Shown: positions 23,180 through 32,540 of the stretch, piece by piece
Layout of the letters: each line of letters opens with the position of its first letter
How positions within the stretch are numbered: position 1 is the first letter of the stretch
Source of the DNA: Cryptomeria japonica
Lineage: Eukaryota > Streptophyta > Pinopsida > Cupressales > Cupressaceae
Reading direction: 5' to 3'
DNA: 60,000 bases
NCBI RefSeq assembly: GCF_030272615.1
Contig: NC_081412.1
Location: forward strand, 479,680,657-479,740,656
Made by a program: the position numbers and the translations under genes
Notes under the pieces: generated by a model
The model's input: the letters and a program-made list of their open reading frames with translations, nothing else
What the model was told of the DNA's origin: nothing
Database searches by the model: none

Positions 23180-23520
23180 AACGGTTGTGTGTCCTCATTG
23201 TAGTTGATTATGGAGGTGCAGCTAAGGAGAGGTGATGCATAGTTAATACCTTTACAGTTGGAATTTGAATGTGGGGGCACGAGTATTGGGCAGAGTAGAT
23301 GGTCGGTAAGGTGTGCAAGTGATTGATCACCACAAGGCCATCTTGTTCGATGCGGATGGAAAGTATGGAAAGTTTCGGGGGGTGGGCACGCTCTCGTTTT
23401 GATCGAGGGTTCGAAGTGGCAGTTTTTTGGCGACTTGGATGACAACTCAGCGTTGACATGGAAAAAATCATCGGTGGCATGCCAACTTTTGATTTTGGGT
23501 TGCCAACTCAACAGTACTTG
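23180..23520 (-). repeat. Inverted copy of the outer element's left subterminal repeat
   Basis: The reverse complement aligns with 18,930-19,250 (see that entry). Just beyond it, the complement of 23,535-23,545 reads GGGATGAGGAGA, which could be a mutated GGGGAGAGGA terminus. Confidence 0.7.
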
Positions 23521-23639
23521 TCAATATTTTCTCCTCATCCCATAACATTTTCACAATTGCATTGACATATAAAATTGTCATCTTTGCTTGTTCGTCTTTC
23601 ATGTACACAACTGGAAACATAAAACATGTAGTTGCTGAC

Positions 23640-24110
23640 ATCTATGCTCAATCATCCCATTACATGTACTGAATTGCAACAACATCTACATAAAAGAGGT
23701 ATGCGCATAATTGGAAACTACAAGCATGATCATGTTCACAACATCCTCAATCATCTTTGCTCATTCATCCCATTACATGTAGACAATTGCATCAACATCT
23801 ATATAAAATAAGTATGCACATAATTGGAAACTACAATCATGTACTAGTTCATGACATCCTGAATCATCATTGCTCGTTCATCCCATTACATGTTTTGAAT
23901 TGCATGTACATATAAAACAAATGAAATGCACCTAAATGGATACATAAACAAGTAGTTATTGACAAGTTGATCACTCATCCCATTACATGTAGACAATTGC
24001 ATAACATCTATATAAAATAAGTATGCACATAATTGGAAACTGCAATCATGTACTAATCCACAACTTCCTCAATCATCCCATTACTTGTTTTGTATTGCCA
24101 TCGACATACC
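23640..24110. repeat. Minisatellite, about five 96-113 bp units
   Basis: TCATCCCATTACATGT recurs near 23,653, 23,765, 23,878, 23,974 and 24,073, the last with one change. Shared unit parts are AATTGCATNNACATCTATAT and CATAATTGGAAACTACAATC. It lies directly downstream of the Psq-domain gene remnant, which is on the minus strand. Confidence 0.85.
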
Positions 24111-24281
24111 AAAAAAATACCATATGAGCATAATTCGAAACAAAAATCATGTCAAATCCAGGTCTTGAAAATATATTTTTGCAGTTTTTGTCTGACTTGA
24201 TAAATCAAAAAAGTCACAAAAAAACACATATTTTCATGTCGATGTCAGTTCATCCAAAGGGGAAATGAACTTCTTCTGACT

Positions 24282-27031
24282 TTAGGTGGAGTTTGCGATA
24301 GGTTCCATGTTCTCATTACCTTGTATTGGGCTGCTATACCCAGGGCTGTCGACAACCACTGCCATGTGTGTTGAAGGAATAGAAAAGGTCATGGGTGGGG
24401 AAGTTGGTTGACAAATTGAAGGTGGTAGAAAATACCTAGGGCTGTCGGCAACCCCTGGCATGTGAGTTGAAGGAATAGTAAAGGCCACAGAGGGGAACTT
24501 GGTTGACAAATTGAAGGTGGTCAAAAGGTGGGAATCATTGTGTCCAACATGTATTGCATTATGGGATGTCATTCTGGAAACGGACTCGATGGAGTCGATG
24601 GACTATTGAGCATCCTCTTTCTTGCCAGAATCATTCTTTGCTCCTCGATGGCCCTTTCCTCTTCCTCCCGCTCCTTTAAAGCCTTCTCTAATTTTTGTCG
24701 TTCCTCCTTCTCCTTCTTCTCTATCTCTTTCAGCCTTTCCTTTTCCTTACGCAATATCTCCTTTTATTTTTTTCTAGTTCCTTCTTCTGCTTTGCCAATA
24801 TGCTTGTTGCCTTTTTCTCTTTGGGGGACCTTTCTTCGACGTTGTTGTTAGTCCACCCAACCATTTTGTCACTATTTCAGCTAGGATTACCCACTTGTTT
24901 TATGCTCTTCTGATAGACATGCCATTTTCCTCTACATCATGGATTGCACCCTCCATGGTCGGAGCTGACCACATGGTGCAGGAGCACCTAGTGAAGCTCA
25001 TGGAGCACTTCATCAAATTTTGGTTTGAAATGGCCTATGTTGGTCCCAATTGAATAATGAAATTTTTGTATGTCCAAAGGTTTTTTTTTGTGTGTTTAAG
25101 TGTCCTTTGTGTCTTAGTTTTGTTTCTTTTTGAGTTTTTGGTCAATTTTTGACCTTTTATGCTTTGTAAGCCTAGAATGGGCAAAATATGGAAAAATAGT
25201 CAAAACACCTTATAAAGCCTTGTTAGGCATTGAAACATTTTTGTGTGGTTATATTAAACCATTTCACAAGGTAGATTTAAGTCTATTTGGCTCACAAGTC
25301 AAAAATGCTCATTATACCCAAAATTGTCAAAGTTGTCAAGCAACATTTTGACAATTTTTGGAAAATTTGTAAAAATAAGGCAAAAGGTGGTTATTGGTCC
25401 ATACCTGGGCATGATTTAGGTTGTGAGTGACTATTTAAAGTCTCACACAACTCTTATCAGGTTGGAATTCGAAAACAAGAAGAATTCAATACAAAAACTA
25501 AGAATTTTGTCACTTTTCTTGCATTTTTGCTCCATATGCTATAACAGTCCGTACTTCCTAAGCATTTGGTTGTATTGTTTTCATTTGGGAATTTGTGCCA
25601 TGTTGTGTCAAATATTTCTCACCTAGGTTTGTTTGCTGGTGTGAATTTTTAACATTGTATCAAAATTATTTTGTTTTAGCCCTGTTCTCGGTTGAGTAAG
25701 GGTTTGGCTTCAACAATGGAAGCAACTTGATTTTCTTTGGCTCTTTCTCCATGGCCTCTGAGAGTCAAGTTGTTGTACATAGCCTTCTTTTTTATACAAG
25801 TTTTATTTTTATGGCAATGACAAAGAAAATGGTTTATGTTGCTTACTAGGCGAGCTCCTATAGCCCAGCTAGTGAATTTTCATGGTGTAAAACAAAGCTT
25901 CTTTGCAAACCCCCACCAAGTGGACCTCACTTTCAGTTTCCTAAGGTGGAATGAAGTTTTTACATAGATTTTAGACCAGATGGGAGGATGTTACAATGAA
26001 TAGCTTTTTGGAATGCATTTTGAGTAGCCAAAGTGTTGAATACAATGGTTTTTTAGCACTTTTCCTCTTGAAACTTGGTTGCACATCAAGTGTTTGTCTT
26101 TATGCTTGTAGGGAAGGAAGTTGGAAGGATTTATAATGATGGCACAAACATTTTCAAAATATTTTGTGGTCTGAAGAAGAGTTTGGAATGGTGATAAGGT
26201 GTTTGAAGACTCAAAACCCTTGAAAACCCTTGTTTTTAGGCACATTTATAGGACAGCAATTGTACGGTCTTTTCAGACCTCCTCATAGTACAAACTTGAA
26301 AGATCTCCATAAAGGGTATCCATATATGCAAGTTTTTCATGAAGTGTTTTGGTATTTTGTGGAGTTATAAGTGTTTTAGTAGTTTTGGAGGGCTAATTGG
26401 GGCTCTTCCTTGTAGCCTTGTTTTGAGCTTTTCTTCAAATCAGGTAAGAAGACAATTGAATAGATCACCAAAATAAGTTTAAATAAGCCTAATAGGATGT
26501 TAGACAATTTCATAAACCTCCTGCAACTCTTGGTGAGAGATTTTGGTGTTTGGAGTTAGGAAGCAAAGTTGCACTTTTGTGAGTCTTGAGAGCAAGTATG
26601 AATGAAAATAAGAACTAACATGGTAGGAAGATCTCAGGATTGGTATGAAGCATAGAGCAGGTAATACATCAAAAAAATATTACCTAAACATGTGGAAAAA
26701 CCTTCAACAATCACCTTTGAGGGAATTTGCAAGCCAAATTGATTACAAACACAGTTTGAGCCAATCCTTTTGAGTTTCTCCCTATCACCACAACTTTTGT
26801 GGCCTTGTAAAATTCCTTCCAGTCGAAGGAGCAAAAACGTCCACTGTGGGAAGCGAGATTGGTTTTGGTTCCTGATCATTCGGTGATGGGGGAATGGGCT
26901 TTGCTTCGACCACATTAGGAGGTGGCATCTATGGCCGAACTTGGATCTTCACACCTTTTTTCATGTGATGGCAACCTTATTGATGCTCTCTTCTTTGCAC
27001 CATGACCAGTCATCTTATTTGCCTTCCTCAT
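24282..27031 (-). pseudogene. Broken gene for a Psq/CENP-B-type HTH, coiled-coil protein
   Basis: The ATG at 27,031-27,029 follows a CTTTTCTTGCAG acceptor-like sequence. A basic N-terminus of 33 codons ends in GCCAT at 26,931. The frame resumes at 25,029 after an insertion and reaches MEGAIHDVEENGMSIRRA, a stop (about 24,902), NKW..LAEIVTKWLGGLTTTSKKGPP (24,956-24,822). This fits the Psq helix-turn-helix of pogo/CENP-B-like proteins, including the terminal GPP. After one or two frameshifts (a C-run near 24,823 and an A-run near 24,770) comes a ~45-residue Lys/Glu coiled coil (24,751-24,620). After another shift at 24,570 comes a Ser/Pro-rich tail with two ~30-residue repeats (IPSTHM...VDSPGY) and a stop at 24,282. 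It is probably a transposon DNA-binding or transposase-derived protein acting in the nucleus. No DDE catalytic core was found. Confidence 0.65.
25036..26930. mobile_element. 1.9 kb insertion in the Psq-domain gene, flanked by ATGGCC
   Basis: ATGGCC occurs at 25,030-25,035 and 26,931-26,936. Removing the insert plus one copy joins codon 34 of the gene (AT|T) to the downstream frame without a shift, strong evidence for an insertion rather than an intron. The plus-strand left side begins TATGTTGGTCCC; the right side ends GGTGGCATCT. On the minus strand, 26,920-26,780 has a proline-rich open stretch (PIPPSPNDQEPKPISLP) that may be the insert's own coding sequence. A 5-6 bp duplication suits an LTR-type element, but paired LTRs were not seen. 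Confidence 0.55.
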
Positions 27032-27039
27032 CTGCAAGA

Positions 27040-28255
27040 AAAGTAATAAATTGTATGTTAGTTTTAATTCCATGACAAATATACAGATCAATATGAATTG
27101 AACAGTATGTATGGAAAATTTATATAATTTAAAATGTAACCTACAAACATATATAAAGTACAACATAGGTTATATTGAGATGGAACCAACTAACCAAGTG
27201 ATGTTTTAAGTCAAAGCCTGTTGAATGATATTAACTTTCATTCTTGACATGGTACCGTTGTGCAAGTAAGGAGTGGATGACAATATAGTGTAAGATGACA
27301 ACAATGCTTGATTAGTAGAAGTACAGTTCCCTATGTGAAATGATATATTTTATGGGCATATGTGTGTGGAAATATATTATTTATTGGAAACTTAGACAAT
27401 AGGGGTTTAGAGGTACATGTGCAGACTTAGTCTGGCATGGATTCGTGGTCGAAACCTTCAAGATTGACTAGATGTGGTGGTGTAGCTGAAAGGCTTCCTT
27501 CCAAAGAATTAGTTGACTATATAGTCGACAAGGCAGAGTAGAATGCAACCCAGTTTGTCCACGATGAGGTTGAATGTATACTTTGGTAAAAATCCATGAT
27601 GGAATATGTTCATTGACTACTCTTCAAAGTGTTTGTTTCCATGATAGAGTAGCGAAGATTTGACAAACTTGTGGTCCATAGTTTTCTAAGAAAAACCTAT
27701 TCAGATAGTTGGTTTGCCATGATTCCAGATTCACCTTGAATAATTTAGAATAGAAAGATGATTGGGTGGGAAAGAGATGATCATCACAGGGGTTTGGATA
27801 GAGAAAGAGTTGGTCAACAATATGAGAATGCTTCACAATTCATTCTTTCTATGGACGAATGTGTGGATAAGGGATTTGAACTGGACATTCAGTGGGTGGA
27901 ATAGGTGAGTGGGAGAAGGTATCAAAATATTCACGAAGGTAAGTTGTAATGTCATAATGTAATGTCATAATCTGCAACAGTTGGAGTGAGGGTTGCAATG
28001 ACACATTGAGTTGTTAGTGTGTGATGGGCATTCAAATAGTTTTCCCTATCGTATTGATAATTTTGAACAATTTGATAGTGTTCATCTCTGTTTGAGACAT
28101 CCACACTCAGTTGTGTTCATGTCCGATGTCTGGAATGTATCATCGTGACTTCTCCATAGTCATCTACATCATGGTATACATTACAAATATATCATGTCTC
28201 CTGATAGTTGAATACATCTGTATATATCATGTCACCATATAGGATTTGATGCTTC
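27040..28255. other. No gene seen inside the inner element
   Basis: This stretch between the first exon of the Psq gene and the solo LTR has no recognisable domain or repeat boundary. It would hold the gene's promoter if the gene is native to the element. Confidence 0.5.
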
Positions 28256-28260
28256 TGGAA

Positions 28261-28305
28261 TTTGCATCAACGTTTCGGATCACACCCTGTGATCCACCAT
28301 TAGGA
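28261..28305 (-). other. Hairpin with hammerhead-like GAAAC box
   Basis: On the minus strand CTAATGGT is followed by an 8 bp stem GGATCACA-GGG-TGTGATCC, then GAAACG and TTGATGCAAA. The order resembles CUGAUGA-stem II-GAAAC of hammerhead ribozymes, with two changes in the first core box. The sequence is a third relative of the arms at 15.2 and 18.3 kb. Stem I and stem III partners were not identified, so catalysis is not implied. Confidence 0.35.
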
Positions 28306-28362
28306 TGAAGGAGAGTGTCAACTGGGGCATTTAATTTGTACATCTCTGGGCATTATACTTCT

Positions 28363-29623
28363 TGTAGCATCCTAAAATTGCGACACTTGCAATTTCAACC
28401 GCATTTGGGTCTTCACGATGGTGGTGCAACACTGAACCTGAATGGAGACCCCGAAACTTGTTCATGACACCAAAAACTGCATTTTTCAGCACCCTGGCCT
28501 GATCCTCCTTGCACCCTGCTGTCCCTGGAGGTGGGACCATGGCACCCAGCGCCCTGGTCCTTCAAAACTAGGGCGCCCAGCGCCTTGGTCCCCTAGGACC
28601 ATGGCGCCCAGCGCCCTGGTCCCTGGCCCTATTTTGGGCCCGGTCTCTTTTGGGGCTTCGGGTCTTTAAGTTTGCAAATTGGAAAATAATATTTCCTGGT
28701 CGGCCTAAGGTCAGGAAAATCAGTCTTTCAACCCTAATTGACAAGTATAAAAACTGCATTTCCTCTCTCATTTTGGGAAGATGAAGAAAAAAGGTAGAAA
28801 CGATACTCAAACATTCAAGCATTCAAGCATTCAAGCATTCAAGCATTTCTTCAAGCAATTGAGCATTCTAAGTCTCCATTCAAGGCTAAGTGTTGCATTC
28901 AAGACAAGGATTCAACCATTGAAGAGGAGATCACTTACAACATACAACATACAACAACATTTACACCTTCGCATGTAAGAATACAAACATTCTTACAACA
29001 AGGTATCAGTACTTGTTTACATTACAACATTTACATTTACAGCATTCTCATTTCTTGGTTAATTCCAAAACCAGGGTTTGACCTAAAGGAAAACCCCTCA
29101 TCCCTAACCCCCTAATCGTCCTCTCTTTTCTATGTGTAGGTTGCAGGTACGCGGCTGTAATTGAAGATCTGGAATCCTTGTGCAGAGACGAACAGATCCA
29201 CCTTCATTTCACAGATTTTTTGGAGGACCGTGTGCACGCCGGGCGCCATCGTCCCGTCAACTTTCGCTCAAATTTGCAGAACAGCACCGTCTTGACATTT
29301 TACTGCTAATTCCAGGTCCGCAGCTTCATCTCATATCCCTATCTCTGTTTATAAGTGAATCTTTCCTACTTTACATGCATTCCTAGTTCAATCTTTCTAT
29401 CTACATTCTTTACAAAAGAGGGTATCCTTGATGTCTTAACCCTTGAAACTCATATAGAATCCAATCTTGCATTGCGTGGGATTGGATCTTGTGGGTTTCA
29501 ACCCCCCTTTTGAATGTAAAGTCTCCCCTAAGTGAAAACCATCAACCCTAGTGACTCTCCCTTCTCTCTCTCCTTGGAGTTGGGGAGGGGAGAACAACTA
29601 GGGTTCGATTTTTCCGCTTTACA
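28363..29623 (+). mobile_element. Solo LTR, 1,261 bp, with CTTCT target duplication
   Basis: The sequence starts TGTAGCATCC and ends GCTTTACA, i.e. TG...CA. It is flanked by perfect 5 bp repeats CTTCT at 28,358-28,362 and 29,624-29,628. GC-rich tandem units around GGACCATGGCGCCCAGCGCC lie at 28,533-28,626. A TATA-like GTATAAAAAC lies near 28,746, followed by CATTCAAG repeats near 28,812-28,850. No internal retroelement sequence adjoins either end, so it arose by LTR-LTR recombination. Family (copia or gypsy) cannot be told from the LTR alone. The orientation is taken from the TATA box. Confidence 0.85.
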
Positions 29624-29628
29624 CTTCT

Positions 29629-30380
29629 ATAGGATGATGTCTCATAGAGTGTGATCAGAAATGTTGGTGTAAAAAAGAGATAGACAATCAAATCTAGAAG
29701 CGGATAATGTAATTAAGTAATGGCTTGTAGAAGTTTACTAAATTTAATATCTGTAAATTTAGTAAATCAGTAAGTAGTTTATTGTTTGATGTTAAATTGT
29801 GTTTGGATGATTCTGTTAAATTAATTCAAAATTTGATGTTTGTTTCTATTTCAGGGTCATTTCATTAGAGTCAATGAGGGTTGGTTTTCTATCATGCAGG
29901 GTTTTAAGAATGTTTGCTTGTGCATTTGGAACTGCATTTCGATGTTTGAATTAGGCTTATATGTATATATTTGTATAGTCACTGTAAATACAATTGTCGA
30001 ATTCCTTTCAAATAGTCACTGTCTAAATACGATTCATTTCAAATAGTCAATTTCTAAAGTCCTGTATTTACAATTTCTAAATATGATTCAATGTTGTGTT
30101 CGAATTGGCCATGTACACTAAATTGAGTCACTATTTCATGTATGTCCACTTGAGTTAGTGTTGTGCTCGAATTGGCATGAAGTTAGTCATTTGCATGCCT
30201 CTATGTTCATTTTTATTCATGTACACTTTTGTCTGTGTTCAATTGTGCATTTTTAATTGGCTTCTTTAAATTTGAATTGGGTGCTATAAAGTTGAGTTTA
30301 ATGAATTGGGATTATATATTGAAACCTTCAAAAATACATAATTGAGTGTATAAGTATTGCATGTGAAATATATATCTTGG
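29629..30380. other. No gene seen
   Basis: This AT-rich interior of the inner element has short repeated phrases (AAATAGTCACTGT near 29,975 and 30,010; GTGTTCGAATTGGCCATG and GTGCTCGAATTGGCATG near 30,100-30,180) but no coding signal. Confidence 0.5.
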
Positions 30381-30384
30381 AGAA

Positions 30385-30578
30385 TGTATATATACACAGA
30401 CACACACAGAGAGTCAAATATGTATATTTGAGAGCATGTATATACATATGTATACAATGCCATACATGTATACATGGACACCACGAAGATGAGGTTATAT
30501 ACACACACACACAGTCAAATATATTTATATTTGACATGTATATACATATATATACTTACGTGGACACCACGAAGATGG
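30385..30578. repeat. Right subterminal repeats of the inner element
   Basis: TGGACACCACGAAGATGRGG occurs twice, near 30,474 and 30,561. Each copy is preceded by TATACATAT-type alternating sequence and a GTCAAATAT...ATTTGA inverted motif. Repeated subterminal motifs are common binding sites for transposases in other families. Confidence 0.6.
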
Positions 30579-30987
30579 GGTGCACACATTGTGGGTCCTC
30601 TCCCCTAGGACAAATAATGTCAAGTGGATATGTCATAATCATGAACTGTGCATTAATGTAGGGAATGTGAGGTGGCAAATGCATACTAAAACAACAAAAG
30701 CTCATTAATATAGGGAATATGAGGTGGTGGTTTCTTATTTAGATGGGAAGTGTGCATAATTAAGCCAAAATATTCGAAGAGATTTGGCTCGCCGACATTA
30801 GTATAAAGAATTGAAGAGGAAAAAAAACAAAACAAATCAATGCATCTATTTATAGGGGTAAAGCAATGCATTGAGAATACAGTTTATTTTAGTATTTTTT
30901 TAGTGAAGGGGAAGCAATTTGCAGGTACTGGTAAGCATGAAAGCTACATTCACACTATACACCTCAAGGCAGTAGCTGGCATTTGCT

Positions 30988-31531
30988 AGCGCAATATCTG
31001 ATAAGAGATTGAAGCAAGTTTTTAAGTACCAGGATGAAGAATTTATCACGGCATTGAAGGTGTTCCTTGGTGACTGTTTCTTGAAAATAGAACACAAGTA
31101 CTGCACGAATGTTGACATTGTCAACATGGTTTTGGCATGGGGGCTAGAGACTGGGAAAAACACTAAAAAAGTGTGCATGGTTGTTGCGGGGAATAATGAG
31201 TAAGAAATGGTTAGGCAGCTTGAAGCCTCTGCTCAACAAGGCCATTCCTAGAATTGGGTTTGATTATTTGGTAGGGGAAGGAGTGGAAGTAGAAGTCATG
31301 ACACTCTTCCCATTCATTAGATGGAGAGTGGGGAAGGACAGAGAAGCGAGGAGGTCTGAAAAATTCAGGGGGTGGAGGTTGCTTGAGGTATTTCTTCGTG
31401 AAAAGGAAGCTGGTGCGCCTGTCACGGATGCGGGTGAGGATGAAGGCGGTGAGGTGGGTGAGGATGAAGGTGGTGAGCAGAGGCCACAGGTGAGATTGGA
31501 GTCGGTGGACTTCTGTGAAATGCAGAAATGA
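30988..31531 (+). CDS. Two overlapping frames, possible coding remnant of the outer element
   Basis: Frame 1 (about 30,988-31,203) reads ASAISDKRLKQVFKYQDEEF and on through WGLETGKNTKKV to a stop. Frame 2 (from about 31,181 to 31,531) begins in the overlap and continues IPRIGFDYLVGEGVEVEV to a tail with the acidic repeat GEDEGGEVGEDEGGE. A GGCCACAG-GTGAGA near 31,487 could be a splice donor. Base composition is richer in G than the neighbourhood. I do not recognise a domain. It may be one gene with a frameshift, a spliced gene or a captured fragment. Confidence 0.35.
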
Positions 31532-32500
31532 TTATTTTTCGTCTTATGCCAAATCATTTTTGTAATCATTCTGGTAAGTGAGTCATAGTTTGTTAAAAAA
31601 ACACAATATATTGAGCTATTATACGTAAATTGAAAAGAGGTTTGTGAAATGTGAACAAGAAAAATACCTGCAAAACATGTATTCTTTTCTTGAATTGTGT
31701 GGCTTCTTGCACCTCTGCAACGTGCTCTTTCTATGTCTTCCTTCTCTTCGCTTCTTGCTTTCACTCATTGAATGCAATGCATTGATTTCAAGTGCTTATT
31801 TATGTGACAAATTTTGAATTTGAATCGAAGTTCTTTAATTTTTCTACCTACTATGTTGAATTTAAATTTGAATCTCCATATTTCCCCATTTATGTCTGAG
31901 TTGATTATTTTTGTTGTTCAATTTGTGGCCTTACACAAGAACTATGATGGATGCAGGTGATATGACCGGTAACGACACTGAAATGACCATATCAGCTTGG
32001 TTCAAGCTGGATAGATGGGATGAGGGATGCAGAAAGGTGTTGAAAGGGTCTCGTGGTCTGACACGGACGTGGACAAAATATGACCATCACGTGACATTTG
32101 ATTGGCCACGTCAGTGTTCACGGGTGCTCACATGGCATGGGGTTGCCATCATGTCATTTTGTATTGCCTCCAAGTCCACTTATTTAGGCTTAATATGTTA
32201 TCGTTTTAATGTTTAATGCATACTTTAATATTTTTATCATGGTCCTTTTATTGGGGACATGATCTTATTTGACAAAATTCAAAAACTTTTATTTGAATCA
32301 ATGTGAATGGTTTAAATGTTTACGTGTGAACATAAAGATTATATTTTGAATACAAAATATACACTTTATGGTTAATTTGTGTGATTGTTTAATGATATTA
32401 TTTATTTGTTCAATGTTGAACATTTGGTAGGACACACTTCAATAGGTACTGGGTGGTTAGGCGGACATCGGTTGGCCCCTAACTGCCTAAGACCTATCAC
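31532..32500. other. Right flank of the outer element, no gene
   Basis: No coding signature. At 32,060-32,160 a GC-richer stretch with CACGTGACATTTG, CCACGTCAG and GTGCTCACATGGCA recalls the GAGCACCC and CACATGGCACA subterminal motifs at the left ends of this family. Confidence 0.5.
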
Positions 32501-32540
32501 ACGTTTAGGTCCCCGCACATGTAATGACTCTTCTCCCCTA

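Larger units (their letters stand above)
22539..30605. mobile_element. Inner TIR element of the GGGGAGAGGA family, 8.07 kb, nested in the outer one
   Basis: The left end GGGGAGAGGACCCAGGAC and the reverse-complemented right end GGGGAGAGGACCCACAAT match at about 24 of 28 terminal positions, including a later GCACCC. TA abuts both ends (22,537-22,538 and 30,606-30,607). The first ~100 bp also match the left end of the outer element (CACCCTAA, GGGGGTCCACATGGCACATA, GAGACCAA). The element holds a minisatellite, a broken Psq-domain gene, a 1.9 kb insertion in that gene and a solo LTR. An alternative is that 22,539 pairs with a degraded end near 23,545 as a ~1 kb foldback element. Confidence 0.6.
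18857..32538. mobile_element. Outer TIR element of the GGGGAGAGGA family, 13.7 kb including nested insert
   Basis: The left end GGGGAGAGGAGTCAATAC and the reverse-complemented right end GGGGAGAAGAGTCATTAC form inverted termini that match at about 19 of 24 positions. TA lies immediately outside both ends (18,855-18,856 and 32,539-32,540). Outside the TAs the sequence is dispersed repeat copy 4. Joining the flanks gives TCTTA-TA-CTACGTAGCTG, which copy 3 shows uninterrupted near 17,270. Without the nested inner element the element would be about 5.6 kb. TA target duplication is typical of the IS630/Tc1/mariner/pogo group, but no DDE domain was seen. Possible coding remnants are at 19.55 and 31.0-31.5 kb. 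Confidence 0.65.

Noticed and set aside
21950-24110. Possible CRISPR-like regular repeats
   Set aside because: Units are about 96-150 bp, imperfect, without constant short repeats and unique spacers, in a plant-like context. These are minisatellites.
24528-24913. Plus-strand frames rich in Ser, Phe and Leu
   Set aside because: Antisense shadow of the Lys/Glu coiled coil of the minus-strand Psq gene.
22539-30605. Assignment of the GGGGAGAGGA elements to CACTA, hAT or PIF/Harbinger
   Set aside because: Ends do not begin CACTA, no 8 bp duplication is present as in hAT, and no TWA triplet flanks both ends. Only TA is shared by all complete ends.
31911-32216. 101-codon plus-strand frame at the right end of the outer element
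   Set aside because: It runs through subterminal sequence with motifs shared with other ends of the family; no domain seen.
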